A stretch of DNA of 64,000 nucleotides from Rhodobacter capsulatus (lineage in GTDB: Bacteria > Pseudomonadota > Alphaproteobacteria > Rhodobacterales > Rhodobacteraceae): the NCBI RefSeq assembly GCF_003254295.1, contig NZ_QKZO01000013.1:1-64000 (forward strand), written 5' to 3'. The notes beneath the pieces are model-generated. The model did no database searches, was not told where the DNA came from, and was given only the letters and a program-made list of their open reading frames with translations. Of the stretch, positions 8,680 through 16,999 are shown piece after piece (the stretch's first letter is position 1; each line of letters begins with the position of its first letter). The translations under genes were made by a program, and so were the position numbers.

Positions 8680-9503
8680 GCGACCGCCGTCTGGTGCCCT
8701 TTTCGGGCCGTGTCGCGCTGGAAAGCCTGCGCGGTCAGATCGAGGCCCCCGCCTTCCATGCGGGCGAACCGGCGCGGATCGGCGCGATGCTGGTGGATCT
8801 GGCGCTCGACCCCGGGGGCCCGCGGGAGCGGCAATGGCTGCATGGCGCCGCGGTCACCGTGATCGACCGGCGTGATGGTTTCGCCTTTGCGCAGGCGGCG
8901 ATGGACGGCGCCTGCGGCTGGCTGCCCGAGGCCGCTTTGGCCGCGCCCGTGCCCGCCACCCATGTCGTCGCCAGCCGCGGCACGCATCTCTACCGCGAGG
9001 CCTCGATCAAGCGCGGCGAGATCGGCGCGCTCAGCCTTGGCGCCCGCGTCGCGGTGCTGGAGGTTGTCGGGGCGCTCGCCCGCACCCCCGACGGTTTCGT
9101 GCCCGCCAGCCATCTGCGCCCGCTGACCGAGCCCGAGCCCGATCCGGTCGCGGTGGCCGAGCGGCTTCTCGGCACGCCCTATCTGTGGGGCGGCAATTCC
9201 GCCGCGGGGATCGATTGCTCGGGCCTCGTGCAGCTGGCCTTCACGCTGGCGGGCCGCGCCTGTCCCGCCGACAGCGACCAGCAGCGCGCCGCCTTTGGCG
9301 ATTTTCTGCCCGACAACGCGCCGACCGAACGCGGCGATCTGTTCTTCTGGGCCGGTCACGTCGCGATCGCGCTGGATGACAGCACGCTTTTGCACGCCAA
9401 CGGCCATGCGATGCAGGTCAGCCGCGAGCCGATCGGTGCCTGTCTGGCCCGCATCGCCGCCACCGAGGGCGGGCGCTATTTCGGGCGCAAGCGTCCGGGG
9501 TGA
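8676..9503 (+). CDS. NlpC/P60 (C40) cell-wall endopeptidase with SH3-like domains
   Basis: 275 residues from a GTG that overlaps the preceding stop. Residues about 20-150 look like two bacterial SH3-like domains (VASRGTHLYREAS, then VLEVVGALARTPDGFVPASHL). The catalytic C40 domain follows, with Cys181 in AAGIDCSGLVQL, His228 in WAGHVAIAL and a polar third residue near His240. Such enzymes cut the D-Glu to diaminopimelate bond of murein peptides. No signal peptide is present, so it probably acts in the cytoplasm on recycled muropeptides, consistent with coupling to the aminopeptidase. Confidence 0.88.
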   Translation: MSDRRLVPFSGRVALESLRGQIEAPAFHAGEPARIGAMLVDLALDPGGPRERQWLHGAAVTVIDRRDGFAFAQAAMDGACGWLPEAALAAPVPATHVVASRGTHLYREASIKRGEIGALSLGARVAVLEVVGALARTPDGFVPASHLRPLTEPEPDPVAVAERLLGTPYLWGGNSAAGIDCSGLVQLAFTLAGRACPADSDQQRAAFGDFLPDNAPTERGDLFFWAGHVAIALDDSTLLHANGHAMQVSREPIGACLARIAATEGGRYFGRKRPG

Positions 9504-9524
9504 GAGCGACGGGTGATTCGCCGC

Positions 9525-9872
9525 TCACTCCACCGCGCGGATCAGCTTGCGCTCGATCACCCGCAGAAGCGGCGCCAGCTCGTGTCCGCGTTTCAAAACC
9601 TGCCCCTCGGCCCCGATCAGCGCATAGATCCCCTGCCGGTTGCGCAGCGCCGGCCGCTTTTCGAGGCGGTAGAGCGGGCTCTCCATGGTGCGGCGTAAGA
9701 TCGCAAAGACCGCCGCCTCGCGCCCGAAACTGAGCGCGTAATCGCGCGCCTCGGCCATCGCCACCATGCGTCCGTAGACCGTCAGGATGGCGCCAAGTTC
9801 CCGCCGGTCGAAGCTGACCTGGGCGGGCGCGGCGGCGGGTCCGGGGAAGGGCGTGGGCGGCTGAAGTGTCAT
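9525..9872 (-). CDS. DUF2794 family protein
   Basis: 115 residues. After a Pro/Ala-rich N terminus the body VSFDRRELGAILTVYGRMVA to RGHELAPLLRVIERKLIRAVE matches the alphaproteobacterial DUF2794 pattern as I know it. Function unknown. It converges with the NlpC/P60 gene, 21 bp between the stops. Confidence 0.8.
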   Translation of the reverse strand: MTLQPPTPFPGPAAAPAQVSFDRRELGAILTVYGRMVAMAEARDYALSFGREAAVFAILRRTMESPLYRLEKRPALRNRQGIYALIGAEGQVLKRGHELAPLLRVIERKLIRAVE

Positions 9873-9887
9873 GGCGAAAGCGTGGCA

Positions 9888-10143
9888 TTCCCGCGGCGAA
9901 AAATCAATCCGCCCTTGTTTGACAGGGCTTTCACGTCATTCACCCTGCCCGGATCCTGCCGCGAAAAGGCCCGTAAAATACCCTTTGGCCAGCGCGATTG
10001 CGCCGCGATTGGTCCGCAGTCTGAGCCCCGGCGGAAAACGCTGAAAGCCCCGGCGGACGGTCAACAGCCCCCACCCAGTTCGTTCGCCGGGGCGGCTTTC
10101 CGCACCGAGAGCCCCGCCCCCACCCGGGCGGGGCTTTCATTTT
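9888..10143 (+). ncRNA. Candidate small structured RNA ending in an orphan terminator
   Basis: This stretch lies between divergent genes and holds no convincing ORF. It contains a long imperfect hairpin (GAAAGCCCCGGCG at 10043-10055 with CGCCGGGGCGGCTTTC at 10085-10100) and then a textbook terminator at 10110-10143, although no plus-strand gene precedes it. A TTGACA hexamer occurs at 9919-9924 but without a good -10. The repeated AGCCCCGGCGG and CGCCGGGGCGG segments could form alternative pairs. The 5' end is unknown; the start given is simply the end of the upstream gene region. Confidence 0.35.
10110..10143 (+). terminator. Rho-independent terminator without an upstream gene
   Basis: AGCCCCGCCC (10110-10119) pairs with GGGCGGGGCT (10126-10135) across a six-base loop and is followed by TTTCATTTT. 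Confidence 0.7.
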
Positions 10144-10213
10144 CGTGATCGTCGGGGCGCTTGCCATGTGCCCCCTCCCGCTCTCATGTGGAGGCATGAA
10201 GAGGGAGAACTTC

Positions 10214-10672
10214 ATGCAATTGAAACGACGACTGTATGTGGCCATTCATCTTGGCCTGACCGTCGCCTTGGCTCTTGTCGGGGGCATCGTCTATGCCGCC
10301 GATGGCGTCAGCAACCCGGAGGTCAGGGCCCGGGTCGAGCTGATGCAGGGCTACAAGGCGCAGATGAAACTCTTGTCCGAGGCCGCTTCGGGGGCGCAGC
10401 CCTTTGCGGCCGACAAGGTCGCTGCGGCGATCACGGCGCTGCAGGCGGGGGCAGAGGGGCTGGCCCCGGCCTTTCGCGCGAAGGCCGATGATCCGGCCTC
10501 GCAGGCGCTGCCCGAGATCTGGGCCGCGCCGTCCGAATTCCGGCAAAAGACGGCGAAGCTGGTGAAGACCGCGGCGGCGCTGGACGGGTCGGAGGCGGGG
10601 GCGCTGGCGGAAACGCTGGCCCCGGTGCAGGCGGCCTGCAAGGACTGCCACGGCCGCTTCAAGCTGCAATGA
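10214..10672 (+). CDS. Class II (cytochrome c'-type) c-type cytochrome
   Basis: 152 residues. The N terminus MQLKRRLYVAIHLGLTVALA is a signal or anchor segment ending near ALALVGGIVYAADG. The single haem site is C-terminal, CKDCH with Cys142, Cys145 and His146, which is the class II arrangement. It is a distant paralogue of cytochrome c' at 30366. The ATG at 10214 has GGGAG nine bases upstream; an earlier ATG at 10196 sits too close to its GGAGG. Likely a periplasmic electron carrier; its partner is not evident. Confidence 0.85.
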   Translation: MQLKRRLYVAIHLGLTVALALVGGIVYAADGVSNPEVRARVELMQGYKAQMKLLSEAASGAQPFAADKVAAAITALQAGAEGLAPAFRAKADDPASQALPEIWAAPSEFRQKTAKLVKTAAALDGSEAGALAETLAPVQAACKDCHGRFKLQ

Positions 10673-10700
10673 AAAGGGGGCCGCGGCCCCCTTTGCTTTT
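10673..10700 (+). terminator. Rho-independent terminator of the cytochrome gene
   Basis: AAAGGGGGCC and GGCCCCCTTT form a ten-pair stem right after the stop codon, followed by GCTTTT. Confidence 0.8.
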
Positions 10701-10728
10701 CGATCTTGCTTTTTCGATCCGGGCCCGC

Positions 10729-11049
10729 TCAGCCGCAATTCAGGCTGGAAATCCGCCCCTTGCGGTCGATCAGGATGTTCAGCCGCTCGGCGCTGTAATC
10801 CAGCGTCACCGGCTGGCCGGGATGAATGATCCGGGTCGCGGCGGCCAGATCGCGCCCGTCCAGCGCGGATTTCGGCTGCCCGATCAGATCCTTCAGCGCG
10901 GCGGCGCCGCAGCTGTCGGGCACGGAAGGGGCGGTTGCGGACGGGGGGACGGCGGTGCCGAGCGGCACCGGCACGACCAGAAAGCAGCCCGAGGTCAGGC
11001 CGACAAGCGACAGACCGACGGCCAGCCGGAAAAGAGCTTTCGCCCGCAT
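10729..11049 (-). CDS. I78-type peptidase inhibitor family lipoprotein
   Basis: 106 residues with a lipobox (LVGLTSGC, Cys about residue 22), so it is probably lipid-anchored. The I78 pattern follows: a Cys before AAALKDLIGQPKSALD, then RIIHPGQPVTLDYSAERLNI and a C-terminal Cys-Gly. Family members inhibit serine proteases by analogy with Aspergillus elastase inhibitor. It lies four bases downstream of a second gene of the same family on the same strand, so the pair looks like a tandem duplication. Confidence 0.8.
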   Translation of the reverse strand: MRAKALFRLAVGLSLVGLTSGCFLVVPVPLGTAVPPSATAPSVPDSCGAAALKDLIGQPKSALDGRDLAAATRIIHPGQPVTLDYSAERLNILIDRKGRISSLNCG

Positions 11050-11053
11050 CGGC

Positions 11054-11395
11054 TCAACCGCAGTCGATGTTGAAGATGTTGCCTTTCGGATCGAGGCGGA
11101 ACACCACGCGGTGCGAATTGTATTCCTGCGGCTCGATGCCCCGCCATTCGATCACGTTGACCGGATCGGCGATGCCGAGCGTCGGGATGATCGTCGCGGG
11201 CTGCCCCAGCGCCGAGGCATAGCGCGCCGCGTGGCAGGTGTCGGGCGAGCGGTTTTCCAGCACCCCGGTCTGGAACACCGGCTGCGTCAGATGCGGCACC
11301 GGCGCGGGCTCGGCGGCGGCTTCTTCTTCAGGCGAAGGGCCGCAGGCGGTCAGGCTCAGCGCGGCAAGGGCAAGAAGGGCATATTTGGTGAGCAT
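11054..11395 (-). CDS. I78-like lipoprotein, tandem paralogue
   Basis: 113 residues, lipobox LSLTACG with Cys18, then an acidic linker (EEEAAAEPAP). The fold pattern resembles its neighbour: Cys before HAARYASALGQPATII, then VVFRLDPKGNIFNIDCG at the end. Here the HPG motif is replaced by PTLG, so it has diverged. It is transcribed leftward, ahead of the I78 gene at 10729-11049. Confidence 0.72.
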   Translation of the reverse strand: MLTKYALLALAALSLTACGPSPEEEAAAEPAPVPHLTQPVFQTGVLENRSPDTCHAARYASALGQPATIIPTLGIADPVNVIEWRGIEPQEYNSHRVVFRLDPKGNIFNIDCG

Positions 11396-11500
11396 AGTCT
11401 TCCATCCGGCAGATGCGGCAAGGCCGCGAAATCGCCCTTTCTATACAGGCCGGAAAGGCGGAAGAGAACCCGGCTTGCAGGGATCGGGCGGCTTTTTCGA

Positions 11501-12196
11501 TCATTTGCCCAGATAGGCGGCAAGCGCGGGCGGCGGATCGGCCAGAAGTGCCGCGGTGGCGGCGGGCGGATGGGCGACGCCCTCGGCCACCAGCACGGTT
11601 TGCGGGCAAAGCGCGATCGCATCGGCGGGATCGTGGCTGACCATCAGCACGGTGGCGCGCTGCTCGGCGGCGATCTCGGCCACCAGCGCCAGCATGTCGG
11701 ATTTGAGCGCCGGACCCAGCGCGGCAAAGGGCTCGTCCAGCGCAAGGATCGGGCGGCCCCGCAGAAGACAGCGCGCCAGCGCCACCCGGCTTTGCTGCCC
11801 GCCCGAGAGCGTCGCGGGCCGCCGATCCCCCAGCCCCGAAAGCCCGACCCGGTCAAGCGCCGCCGCAATCTTCGCGTGATCGGCGCGGGCCAGCCGCAGC
11901 TTTGGCGAAATCCCAAGGCCAAGGTTCTGCGCCACGCTCAGATGCGGAAACAGGTTCTGGTCCTGAAACAGGATCGAGAGCGGCCGCGCGCCCGGCGCAA
12001 GCTGGGTGATGTCGGTGCCGCGCCACAGGATCCGCCCGCGGCTGGGCGCCAGAAACCCCGCCAGCGTCGACAGCAGCGTCGATTTCCCCGCGCCCGAGGG
12101 GCCCAATAGCGCCACCCGCGCGGCTTCGGGAATGGCGAAATCGGCGTTCAGACGGAAATCATCCTGAAGGATCAGGATCTTATCGAGGGTCAGCAT
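11501..12196 (-). CDS. thiQ: Thiamine ABC transporter ATP-binding protein
   Basis: 231 residues, a single ABC ATPase domain: Walker A GPSGAGKST at 32-40, signature LSGGQQ from residue 130, Walker B ILALDEP at 150-156, and the switch His in MVSHDPADA. It powers uptake of thiamine and its phosphates with ThiP and ThiB. The ATG at 12196 follows GGAGCCC and overlaps the end of thiP by 17 bases. It is the last gene of the riboswitch-controlled thiBPQ operon. Confidence 0.93.
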   Translation of the reverse strand: MLTLDKILILQDDFRLNADFAIPEAARVALLGPSGAGKSTLLSTLAGFLAPSRGRILWRGTDITQLAPGARPLSILFQDQNLFPHLSVAQNLGLGISPKLRLARADHAKIAAALDRVGLSGLGDRRPATLSGGQQSRVALARCLLRGRPILALDEPFAALGPALKSDMLALVAEIAAEQRATVLMVSHDPADAIALCPQTVLVAEGVAHPPAATAALLADPPPALAAYLGK

Positions 12197-13705
12197 GGGC
12201 TCCGATCCGGTCACAGGCGGCATAAAGGACAAAGGTCAGCACCATCAAAAGGCAAGCCGCGCCCGCGGCCTGATCCATCCGGTAGCTGCCCATCAGCTGA
12301 TAGACGGCGAGCGGCAGGGTCTGGCTGCGCCCATCCGAGAACAGCGCGATGGCGCCCAGATCGCCCATCGAAAAGGCCGCCGCGATGCCCGCGGCAAAGC
12401 CCGTCGGGCGGGCAAGCCGGGGCAGGGTGAGGAACCGCAGCCGGGGGCCAGGCCGCGCAGGTTCAGGCTTTCGGCCAGCCGGTCGTAATCGGCCTGCAGG
12501 GCGCGGACCTCGGGCAAAAGCAGGCGGACGGCGAAAGGCAGGCTGAGCGCGGCATTGGTCAAAAGCGTCACCGGCAGGGCGAGCGCGGTCGGCGCCACGA
12601 AGGGCTGCGCGATCAGGAAAAGCCCGGTGCCAAGGACAAGCGACGAAGCCGCCATCGGCAGCATCGCCGCGGGCTCGGCCCAGATCCGGCGCGGGGCCGC
12701 CAAAGCCAGCGGCAACGCCAGCGCCATCGTCAGCGCGGCCGCTCCGAGCGCCAGCCAGACCGAGGTGAAAGCCGCCTGCCAGACCTGTCCGGGCAGCGAC
12801 CCCAGCGCAGGCAGGCCGCGCAGCGCGATGGCGGCCAGCGGGCTCAGCAAAAAGCCCGCCGCCGCGGTCAGGATCAGCGCATCGATCAGCCGATGCGGCA
12901 GCCCCGGCGCCAGCTGCAGCGGCTGCGCCCGGTCCAGCCCGGCGCCGAAGCCGGCCGGCAGCGTCAGCCGCGATGCGATGGCAAGGGCCACCAGCGCCAG
13001 CGCCACCTGCACAAGCGAGAGCGCCGCGGCGCGGCCCAGATCGGCATCGAAGCGGAAGGCCTGATAGATCGCCACCTCGATCGTCGAGGCGCGGGGACCG
13101 CCGCCCAAAGTCAGCGCGACGGCAAAGGACGACAGACAGACAAGGAAGACCGCCAGAAACGCCCCGGGCAGGACGGCGCGCAGCATCCGCGCCTCCAGAT
13201 GCCTTGCGATTTCCGCCGGGCCAAGGCCAAGGGAGAGCGCCAGCCGCACCCGCTCGGCCGGGATCGCCTGCCAGCCCTGCAACACCATCCGCGTCGCCAG
13301 CGGCAGGTTCAGGAACAGATGCCCGATCACCACGCCCCAGGGGCCATAGATCGAGACCCCGGGCAGATCCAGCGCCTGAAGCGCGCCATTGAGGAGTCCG
13401 CGACGGCCGAAGATCGCCAGCAGCCCCAACACCGCGACCAGCGTCGGCAACAGGAACGGCGCGCCAAGCGCCGCGATGAACAGGCTGCGGCCTGGAAAGC
13501 GGCGCCGGTGCAGCGCCCGGGCCAGCGGGATCGCCAGCAGGCAGGAAAAAAGGGCCGAGAGCGACGCCTGCCAGAGCGTGAAGCGCAGCGCCTCCAGATC
13601 GGCGGCGGTCAAAGCCGAAAGCCCCCCGGCGCGGATCATCACCGCGCCGAGGGGGGCGAGCACCAGCGCGGCCACGAGGACCGCCGCCGATGCCGCCGGG
13701 ATCAT
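12180..13705 (-). pseudogene. thiP: Thiamine ABC transporter permease, with a frameshift
   Basis: Homology-like sequence runs from the ATG at 13705 (ATGA overlap with the thiB stop) through a two-lobed permease of about 508 residues to the stop at 12180, but not in one frame. The first frame is intact to LNLRGLAP near base 12445. The frame then needs one extra base to continue as RLRFLTLP and on to SMGDLGAIALFSDGRSQTL. The break coincides with a run of five G (five C in the coding sense) at 12443-12447; six would restore the frame. Either the last 85-90 residues are lost in this strain or this is a homopolymer sequencing error. Flanking thiB and thiQ are intact. Confidence 0.85.
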
Positions 13706-14691
13706 TTGCCGAAATTCGCGCGCCATTCTTCCAGCGCCGGGGCGCGCAGGGCCTCGGCCTCGGCTTCGGTGTAAAAGAAGGTTGTCGCGGGGCGGGGCAG
13801 GGTGGCGAAACCCTCGGGCAGGAAGCCCGGTTTCTCGATCGCCGGATAGGACCAGTTCGCCGTGGCGATCATGCTCTGAAACCCGTCCGACAGGATGTAA
13901 TCCATGAATTTCTGCGCCAGCTCCGGCTGGTCCGAGGTCTTCAGCTGCGCCACGAGCTCGGTATAGAAATAATGCCCCTCGGGGAAGATCGCCGCTGCCT
14001 TGCTGTCATCCTGTTCGGCGATGCGGTGATAGGCGGGCGAGGTGGTGAAGGACAGGACCATGTCGGCCTCGCCCTCGGTGAAAAGCCCGTAAGCCTCGGA
14101 CCAGTCCTGCGTCACCGTCAGCACCTTGGGCGCAAGCTTCGCCCAGGCCTCGCCCGCCTTGTCGCCGTAGATGTGCTTGACCCACAAAAGCAGCGCGAGG
14201 CCGGCGGTTGACGACCGCGGATCCTCGATGGCGATCTGGAAGGCGCCTTCGGGGGCGTCGAGCAATTCGGCAAAGGATTTCGGCGGGTTGGCCAGCTTCG
14301 TCTTGTCATAGACAAAGGCGACCTCGGACCAGTTGAAGGGCAGGAAAGTGTCATCCGCCCAGGCAATCGGCAGGGTCAGGCGCGACAGATCCTGATGATG
14401 CGGCGCGAAAAGCCCGGTGGCGCGGGCGCGGGCGGTGATGTCGGTGTTCAGCCCGATCGCCACATCGGCCTCGGTCTTCTCGCCTTCCAGCAAGAGCCGC
14501 GGCAGCACATCGCCCGCGACGAAGCGCAGATCGCAGCCGCAGTCCGCCTCGAAGCCCTTTTCGATCGCCGGGCCGGGGCCCCACTCAGAGGTAAAATATT
14601 CGGGCGCATAGACGGTGAGGACGGGTTTGTCCCCGGCCAGAACAGGGGTTGCGGCAAGCACGCAACCCGCCAGCATCAGAGCAGTTTTCAT
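13702..14691 (-). CDS. thiB: Thiamine-binding periplasmic protein
   Basis: 329 residues. A Sec signal peptide MKTALMLAGCVLAATPVLAG is followed by a type II periplasmic binding fold (VLTVYAPEYFTSEWGPGPAI to the C terminus LEEWRANFGK). It binds thiamine, TMP and TPP for the ThiPQ importer. The start at 14691 is chosen for its GGAGAGAAAG site and signal peptide; the open frame upstream is the riboswitch. The stop overlaps the thiP start (ATGA). Confidence 0.95.
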   Translation of the reverse strand: MKTALMLAGCVLAATPVLAGDKPVLTVYAPEYFTSEWGPGPAIEKGFEADCGCDLRFVAGDVLPRLLLEGEKTEADVAIGLNTDITARARATGLFAPHHQDLSRLTLPIAWADDTFLPFNWSEVAFVYDKTKLANPPKSFAELLDAPEGAFQIAIEDPRSSTAGLALLLWVKHIYGDKAGEAWAKLAPKVLTVTQDWSEAYGLFTEGEADMVLSFTTSPAYHRIAEQDDSKAAAIFPEGHYFYTELVAQLKTSDQPELAQKFMDYILSDGFQSMIATANWSYPAIEKPGFLPEGFATLPRPATTFFYTEAEAEALRAPALEEWRANFGK

Positions 14692-14741
14692 CTTTCTCTC
14701 CAATGGCTTGACGGGCGGGGTCAGGCCGGGAGAGTGCCCGG

Positions 14742-14828
14742 ATACCTTCCCTCCGCCGGTCTTAACCGGTTCAGGTTCAACGGGTTTGCGAAAACGCATC
14801 TCAGCCCCTGACAGAGCACCCCGAGGTG
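14742..14828 (-). promoter_or_regulatory. TPP riboswitch (THI element)
   Basis: On the minus strand the leader of thiB contains the THI-box landmarks in order: ACCTCGGGGTGCT, then GGGGCTGAGAT, then ACCCGTTGAACCTGA, then CCGGTTAAGACCGGCGGAGGGAAGGT in two blocks. A short hairpin (CCGGGCACTCTCCCGG) follows before the ribosome site and probably serves as the expression platform. Binding of TPP would shut off thiBPQ. Confidence 0.95.
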
Positions 14829-14908
14829 GGATCGGACCATAAGGCCGCGCGCCAAAGCTGCAAGCGAAAACTGTATTTTGCGGGGCGCGAGGTGGGGGGC
14901 GCAGGGGG

Positions 14909-15361
14909 CTACTTTTCCGCCTTCTTCTGCCAGCGGCCGCTTTCCTCGCTCCAATATTGCGCGGCGGTGCCCGCCCCGGTCAGCGCCTTCCATTGATCGC
15001 GGGCGCGGGCGACGGCCACCTCGTCGCGGCCGTCAAACAGGATCCAGACCCGTTCGGCCGCCGCCACCTCGGCGGGGGTGACCTCGGCACCATCCAGCGT
15101 CATCACCGCCTGCCGCCCCTCGGGGCGCGGGCTGGTGGTCAGCAAAACAGGTTGCAGCGCATCATGCGGCCCGCCCGCCAGCCCATGCGGCAGGAACTCT
15201 TCCTCGGGGCCAAGCCAGAGCTTTTGATCGAGCCAGTCCATCCGTTCGGGGGAAACCCCGCGCAGTTCCACCCGCCAGCCCTGCGCCAGCGCGCGGGTGA
15301 GCAGCGTTTCGACCACCCCTTCGACCGGCGACTGGGTGACGTGATAGAAAAGCGCGGGCAT
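14909..15361 (-). CDS. holC: DNA polymerase III subunit chi
   Basis: 150 residues. The N terminus LFYHVTQSPVEGVVETLLTR and the central LLTTSPRPEGRQAVMTLDG are typical of HolC, which links the clamp loader to SSB. It starts four bases after the pepA stop, so the two are co-transcribed, an arrangement seen widely in proteobacteria. Confidence 0.92.
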   Translation of the reverse strand: MPALFYHVTQSPVEGVVETLLTRALAQGWRVELRGVSPERMDWLDQKLWLGPEEEFLPHGLAGGPHDALQPVLLTTSPRPEGRQAVMTLDGAEVTPAEVAAAERVWILFDGRDEVAVARARDQWKALTGAGTAAQYWSEESGRWQKKAEK

Positions 15362-15365
15362 GGGT

Positions 15366-16832
15366 TCACGCCTCGAAGCGGGTGCGGATCAGCCGATCCA
15401 GCGTCATCACCCCCCAGCCGGTCGCGCCTTTCGGCGCCAGCGCGGCCTCGCCGGGCGGCAGGGCGACGCCCGCGATGTCGATATGGCACCACGGCACATC
15501 GGGCTTGATGAAGCGCTTGAGGAAGGCCGCCGCGGTGATCGCGCCGCCCCAGCGCCCGCCGGAGTTCTTGATATCGGCCAGACGCGACTTGATCAGCGGA
15601 TCATGGGCGGGGGTGAGCGGCATCGGCCAGGCGCCTTCGCCCTCGGATTTCGCGGCGCTGAGCAGATCGCCCGAGAGCTTGTCGTCGTTGCTGAAAATGC
15701 CCGCATGGTCATGGCCCAAAGCCACGATGATCGCGCCGGTCAGCGTCGCCAGATCGATCACCGCGGCGGGGGCGAAACGCTCCTGCGCATACCAGAGCAC
15801 ATCGGCCAGAACCATCCGCCCCTCGGCATCGGTGTTGACCACCTCGATCGTGTCGCCTTTCAGGCTTTTGACGATATCGCCCGGCCGCTGCGCCCGCCCG
15901 TCGGGCATGTTCTCGACCAGCCCGACCAGACCCACGACATTGGCGCGGGCCTTGCGCAGCGCCAGCGTGCGCATCACGCCCGCGACGACCGCGGCCCCGC
16001 CCATGTCCATCGTCATTTCTTCCATGCCCGCCGCGGGCTTGATCGAGATGCCGCCGCTGTCAAAGCAGACGCCCTTGCCGACAAGGGCAAGCGGCGCCGC
16101 ATCGGCCTCGGCCCCCTGCCAGCGCATCACCACGACTTTCGAGGGGCTCTCCGAGCCTTGGCCGACGGCCAGCAGCGCGCGGAAGCCGAGTTTCTCCAGC
16201 TCGTCCTCGTCCAGGATCTCGACCTCGAGGCCCAGCTCGTGCATCGCCGCCAGCCGGGCGGCGAAATCGTCGGTGGTCAGGATATTGGCCGGTTCGTGCA
16301 CCAGATCGCGGGTGAAAAACACCCCCTCGGCCAGCGCGGCATGGGGGGCGGCCTCGGCGGCGACGGTTTCGGGCGATGCCACCATCATCTCGACCGGGCC
16401 GAAGGGCTTCTTCGGCTCGCTCAGGTAATCGAAACGGTAGGCCCGCAGCGCCAGACCAAAGGAAATGTCGGCGGCGCGCGGATGCGCCTCGGCAATCACC
16501 AGCGCGCCTTTCTCATTCAGCCCCTTGGCGACGGTCGCGCCTGCCTTGCGCGCCTCGGCCACGCTGGCGCGGCGGTCAAGCTTGACCAAGGCCAGCGCCT
16601 CGCAGGCCAGACCGCCCGGAAAGCCGAGGTCGAGCGAATCACCCACCGCCAGCTTGCCCCAGCCCTCGGATGCCAGCGCCCGCCGCACCGCGCCCCGCGT
16701 CAGCCGGTCGAGCTTGCGCCCCATCAGGCCCAGCTTGCCCTCGGGCGGCACGATCAGCGCCAGACGGCCTTCACGGGCGGCAAGGGCCTCGGCATCGGAG
16801 GCGGTGAAACGAAGGGCGACGGGGTGGATCAT
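15366..16832 (-). CDS. pepA: Leucyl aminopeptidase
   Basis: 488 residues, M17 family. Metal-binding blocks are VGKGVCFDSGG at 251-261 and NTDAEGR at 333-339, followed by VLADVL. It releases N-terminal residues from peptides and, in E. coli, also acts as a DNA-binding accessory protein. The ATG at 16832 has a CAGGGACAG site; an upstream frame extension is unsupported. First gene of the pepA-holC operon and divergent from lptF. Confidence 0.95.
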   Translation of the reverse strand: MIHPVALRFTASDAEALAAREGRLALIVPPEGKLGLMGRKLDRLTRGAVRRALASEGWGKLAVGDSLDLGFPGGLACEALALVKLDRRASVAEARKAGATVAKGLNEKGALVIAEAHPRAADISFGLALRAYRFDYLSEPKKPFGPVEMMVASPETVAAEAAPHAALAEGVFFTRDLVHEPANILTTDDFAARLAAMHELGLEVEILDEDELEKLGFRALLAVGQGSESPSKVVVMRWQGAEADAAPLALVGKGVCFDSGGISIKPAAGMEEMTMDMGGAAVVAGVMRTLALRKARANVVGLVGLVENMPDGRAQRPGDIVKSLKGDTIEVVNTDAEGRMVLADVLWYAQERFAPAAVIDLATLTGAIIVALGHDHAGIFSNDDKLSGDLLSAAKSEGEGAWPMPLTPAHDPLIKSRLADIKNSGGRWGGAITAAAFLKRFIKPDVPWCHIDIAGVALPPGEAALAPKGATGWGVMTLDRLIRTRFEA

Positions 16833-16999
16833 GGCTGTCCCTGCGGCTGGTTGGTTCGGGCCAAGCCTAAGCGGCGCCAAAGCGATTGTATAGCCGCGCC
16901 GGTGATGGGCGGGAAGCTGCCCGACCCCGGGTCTTTCCGTCTTTTCCCGGTCCCGTTCCCGCGCTAGAGAGGGGCAAACCCCGCGGGAGAGATCCGACT

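Noticed and set aside
12180-12368. Separate small membrane-protein gene
   Set aside because: Its sequence is the expected C-terminal end of ThiP displaced by one base, so it is part of the frameshifted thiP.
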